Origin: Clostridia bacterium | Lineage (GTDB): Bacteria; Bacillota; Clostridia; Oscillospirales; CAG-272 | NCBI GenBank assembly: GCA_017415325.1 | Contig: JAFQGY010000222.1 | Coordinates: 1 to 42,667, forward strand | Direction of reading: 5' to 3' | Length of the DNA stretch: 42,667 bases | Shown: piece by piece, positions 40,925 through 42,667 of the stretch | How the letters are laid out: the number at the start of each line of letters is the position of its first letter | Numbering within the stretch: position 1 is the first letter of the stretch | The notes under the pieces: model-generated | Told to the model about the DNA's origin: nothing | What the model saw: the letters and a program-made list of their open reading frames with translations, nothing else | Database searches by the model: none | Program-made: the position numbers and the translations under genes

Positions 40925-42406
40925 ATGAAATCCATCCGACTGACTGCCATACTGCTGGCGCTGCTTGTAAGTCTGCCTCTGCTGACTGCCTGCGGGGGAA
41001 CGGCTCCCGAGGAAACGGCGGACACTGCCGCTGCCGGAGAAATCGTGGCCGAAACCGGGCCGGAAGAAACCGAACCTGCTTATGTATATCCTGCGGCAGA
41101 TCTGGGCGGAGACACCATTTCCATTCTGAACATTGACGAATACTGGGGCATGCACGTAGAAGTAGACGTGGACGAGACCACCGGGGAAGTGCTCAACGAC
41201 GCCATCTACAACCGGAACCGGCTGGTGGAAGAAAAGTTCAACTGTGTGCTCCACGATGACAAGCTGGTGGCCAAGAACGATCTGTCCGCCTCCACCAATG
41301 CAGCCCAGAAGGAAATTCTGTCCGGTGAAAGCACCCACGATGTCATGTATGTCCGGGACGACAATCTGGTGAACTTCTTTACCCAGAATCTGCTGCAGGA
41401 TCTGAAGAACATCCCGGAACTCCACCTGAACGAAGCCTGGTGGGACGGCGCCTACAACAGCATTGCCCAGGTGGGCGACTCCATTCTGGGAGCTGCCGGA
41501 GATGCACACCTGATGGGGTATGACAGCTCCTGGTGCGTATTCTTCAACGAGGATATCATCATCGACAACGGTCTGGATCTGCCCTATGATCTGGCCAGAG
41601 AAAGCAGCTGGACGCTGGACAAGATGCACGAATACGCCGCAGCGGTTGCCAACGTGGATGTTTCCCAGTCTGACTGGACAAACGGCGGCAGCGCAGTATA
41701 CGGTCTTGTTACCCATCCCCATGCACCGGACAAGTTCATTTTCAGTATGGGCAATGACTACATCACCAAAAAGGCCGACGGCAGCATGAGCTTCACCATC
41801 GAAACCGATCAGTTCTACAGCACGGTGGAAAAGCTGGCGTCCTTCATCAGTGAAAAGGGCACCACCCTGGAAGGCAACTCTGACGACTTCAGTGAAAATA
41901 AAGGCTATGTCTACACCTTCATGAACGGATACGCCGCCTTCCTGACCGCCGAAGTGAAGACCGCCAACAATATCCGGGACATGGAAGAAACCTTCGGGAT
42001 CCTGCCGTTCCCCAAGTTTGACGAAACACAGGAAGCCTACCGCACGCCTCTGATGTACGGTCTACTGGTAATGACCATCCCCACCACCAACGGCAATGCT
42101 TCCGAAACCGCCATGGTTATGGATGCGCTGGCCTACGAAGGCAGTCAGTCCGTGGTACCGGTGTACTTTGACAACACGGTGGCACACAAGGGTCTGCGGA
42201 ACGAAAACTCCGTGGAAATGCTGCAGATCATGAAGTACTCCCGCAGTGCGGACATCGCCGTCGTTTACGGCTGGAACAGCGCTCTGGCCCAGACCATCCA
42301 GAAGAACATCTTCCAGGGCAACACCGACGCCGCTTCCGCCATCGCCAAGCAGAAGAGTGCCATCGAAACGGAAATCGCAGAATTCATGGAACTCATTGGG
42401 AAGTAA
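40925..42406 (+). CDS. Extracellular solute-binding lipoprotein, orphan 4
   Basis: A 493-residue lipoprotein: signal peptide LLALLVSLPLLTAC, acidic linker (EETADTAAAGEIVAE), then TTGEVLNDAIYNRNRLVEEKF, AWWDGAYNSIAQVG, SSWTLDKMHEYA and ENSVEMLQIMKYSRS, blocks shared with the other three orphans. In place of the DxNGDG loop it has NVDVSQSDWTNGG, so a calcium site is doubtful here. ATG 40925, after AAAGGAG, is chosen; the open frame runs upstream into nrdG. The stop starts a heptad array. Ligand unknown; no permease is nearby. Confidence 0.83.
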   Translation: MKSIRLTAILLALLVSLPLLTACGGTAPEETADTAAAGEIVAETGPEETEPAYVYPAADLGGDTISILNIDEYWGMHVEVDVDETTGEVLNDAIYNRNRLVEEKFNCVLHDDKLVAKNDLSASTNAAQKEILSGESTHDVMYVRDDNLVNFFTQNLLQDLKNIPELHLNEAWWDGAYNSIAQVGDSILGAAGDAHLMGYDSSWCVFFNEDIIIDNGLDLPYDLARESSWTLDKMHEYAAAVANVDVSQSDWTNGGSAVYGLVTHPHAPDKFIFSMGNDYITKKADGSMSFTIETDQFYSTVEKLASFISEKGTTLEGNSDDFSENKGYVYTFMNGYAAFLTAEVKTANNIRDMEETFGILPFPKFDETQEAYRTPLMYGLLVMTIPTTNGNASETAMVMDALAYEGSQSVVPVYFDNTVAHKGLRNENSVEMLQIMKYSRSADIAVVYGWNSALAQTIQKNIFQGNTDAASAIAKQKSAIETEIAEFMELIGK

Positions 42407-42426
42407 GAGATAAGAAGTAAGAAATC
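42404..42426 (+). repeat. Heptad stop-array R8
   Basis: TAAGAGA, TAAGAAG, TAAGAAA, then TC. The first TAA is the stop of the solute-binding gene. Confidence 0.8.
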
Positions 42427-42456
42427 ACAGTTCACAAAATCCATATACAGTCCGGA

Positions 42457-42486
42457 ATAAGAGATGCTCACAGGGGTATCTCTTAT
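42457..42486 (+). terminator. Perfect hairpin after solute-binding gene
   Basis: ATAAGAGAT (42457-42465) and ATCTCTTAT (42478-42486) are exactly complementary; the arms are made of heptad-like sequence. There is only a short T-poor tail, so termination is possible but not certain. Confidence 0.45.
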
Positions 42487-42532
42487 GTCAATGATGATTA
42501 ACCCTATACCGCTGTCGGTTGCCAAACGGTAG

Positions 42533-42554
42533 GGCGGGATGCCCTCATCCCGCC
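42533..42554. repeat. GGCGGGATG hairpin repeat at window end
   Basis: GGCGGGATG (42533-42541) and CATCCCGCC (42546-42554) form a perfect 9-bp stem with a 4-bp loop. The last bases of the window (ggcggcggga) look like the start of another copy. The stretch 42555-42656 shows no other feature. The 13-mer AATGATGATTAAC at 42490-42502 also occurs at 16451-16463. Confidence 0.55.
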
Positions 42555-42667
42555 GTCTGACGTTTTGCAAATGGTGTATTTCTGTATGTTGTCCATACGA
42601 TTATGTTCTTAAAACTTCCTGTTTTGCTGTGTTGTCTGGTAGAATACCAAACTTCACGGCGGCGGGA

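Overview
The window looks like a chromosome segment of an uncultured, gut-type anaerobic member of the Clostridia (Bacillota). The evidence is the cmk-plsC-(ispH-rpsA fusion) order typical of Clostridia, strong AGGAGG ribosome binding sites, an anaerobic NrdG activase, lipoproteins with lipoboxes, SLH-domain surface proteins, and GC-rich coding sequence. No rRNA, tRNA, CRISPR array, phage or transposase gene was seen. The taxonomic call is an inference; I cannot place it below class level.

Layout. 1-3321 is a housekeeping operon (cytidylate kinase, acyltransferase, IspH fused to ribosomal protein S1). 3397-9867 holds a GDPD-like lipoprotein, a RelB/RelE-type toxin-antitoxin pair with two palindromic operators, a GH2 glycosidase, a 318-bp palindromic repeat, an alkaline-phosphatase-superfamily enzyme and an SLH/trefoil/M23 surface protein. 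10013-14667 is a tandem pair of very large solute-binding-like lipoproteins. 14795-17160 (minus strand) has a DUF4358 lipoprotein, an SGNH hydrolase and FeoA. 17464-24720 is a glycan-type cluster: two tandem GH109-like NAD-dependent glycosidases, a DUF4838 glycosidase-like protein, a solute-binding lipoprotein and a DUF368 (undecaprenyl-phosphate translocase family) membrane protein. 25104-29876 has a PHP phosphoesterase, an unassigned P-loop kinase, a sigma factor fused to a membrane segment plus an Ig-like exported region, and a WYL-less HTH regulator. 30045-33646 (minus) is a TAXI-type TRAP transporter with DUF1850. 33900-36650 has a TIGR01212 radical SAM protein, a second GDPD, and a divergent small pair (DUF6809-like / Cro-like). 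37082-42406 carries three more orphan solute-binding lipoproteins and NrdG.

How the genes may work together (inference): cell-surface lipoproteins and SLH proteins capture and process host or dietary glycans. GH2, the GH109-like enzymes and DUF4838 are all leaderless and so probably act in the cytoplasm on imported oligosaccharides. The solute-binding proteins have no permease genes beside them, so they presumably share permeases encoded elsewhere.

Two things stand out. First, the fused transmembrane sigma factor (27507-29378) looks like a self-contained signal transducer. Second, a 7-bp-period repeat, (TAAGARR)n, sits exactly at the stop codon of eight plus-strand genes and one minus-strand gene. 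Its period puts TAA in all three frames, and at four loci a matching inverted arm could form a long hairpin. Two further intergenic repeat families (a 320-bp palindrome and a roughly 240-bp element with terminal inverted repeats, each in two copies) are also present.
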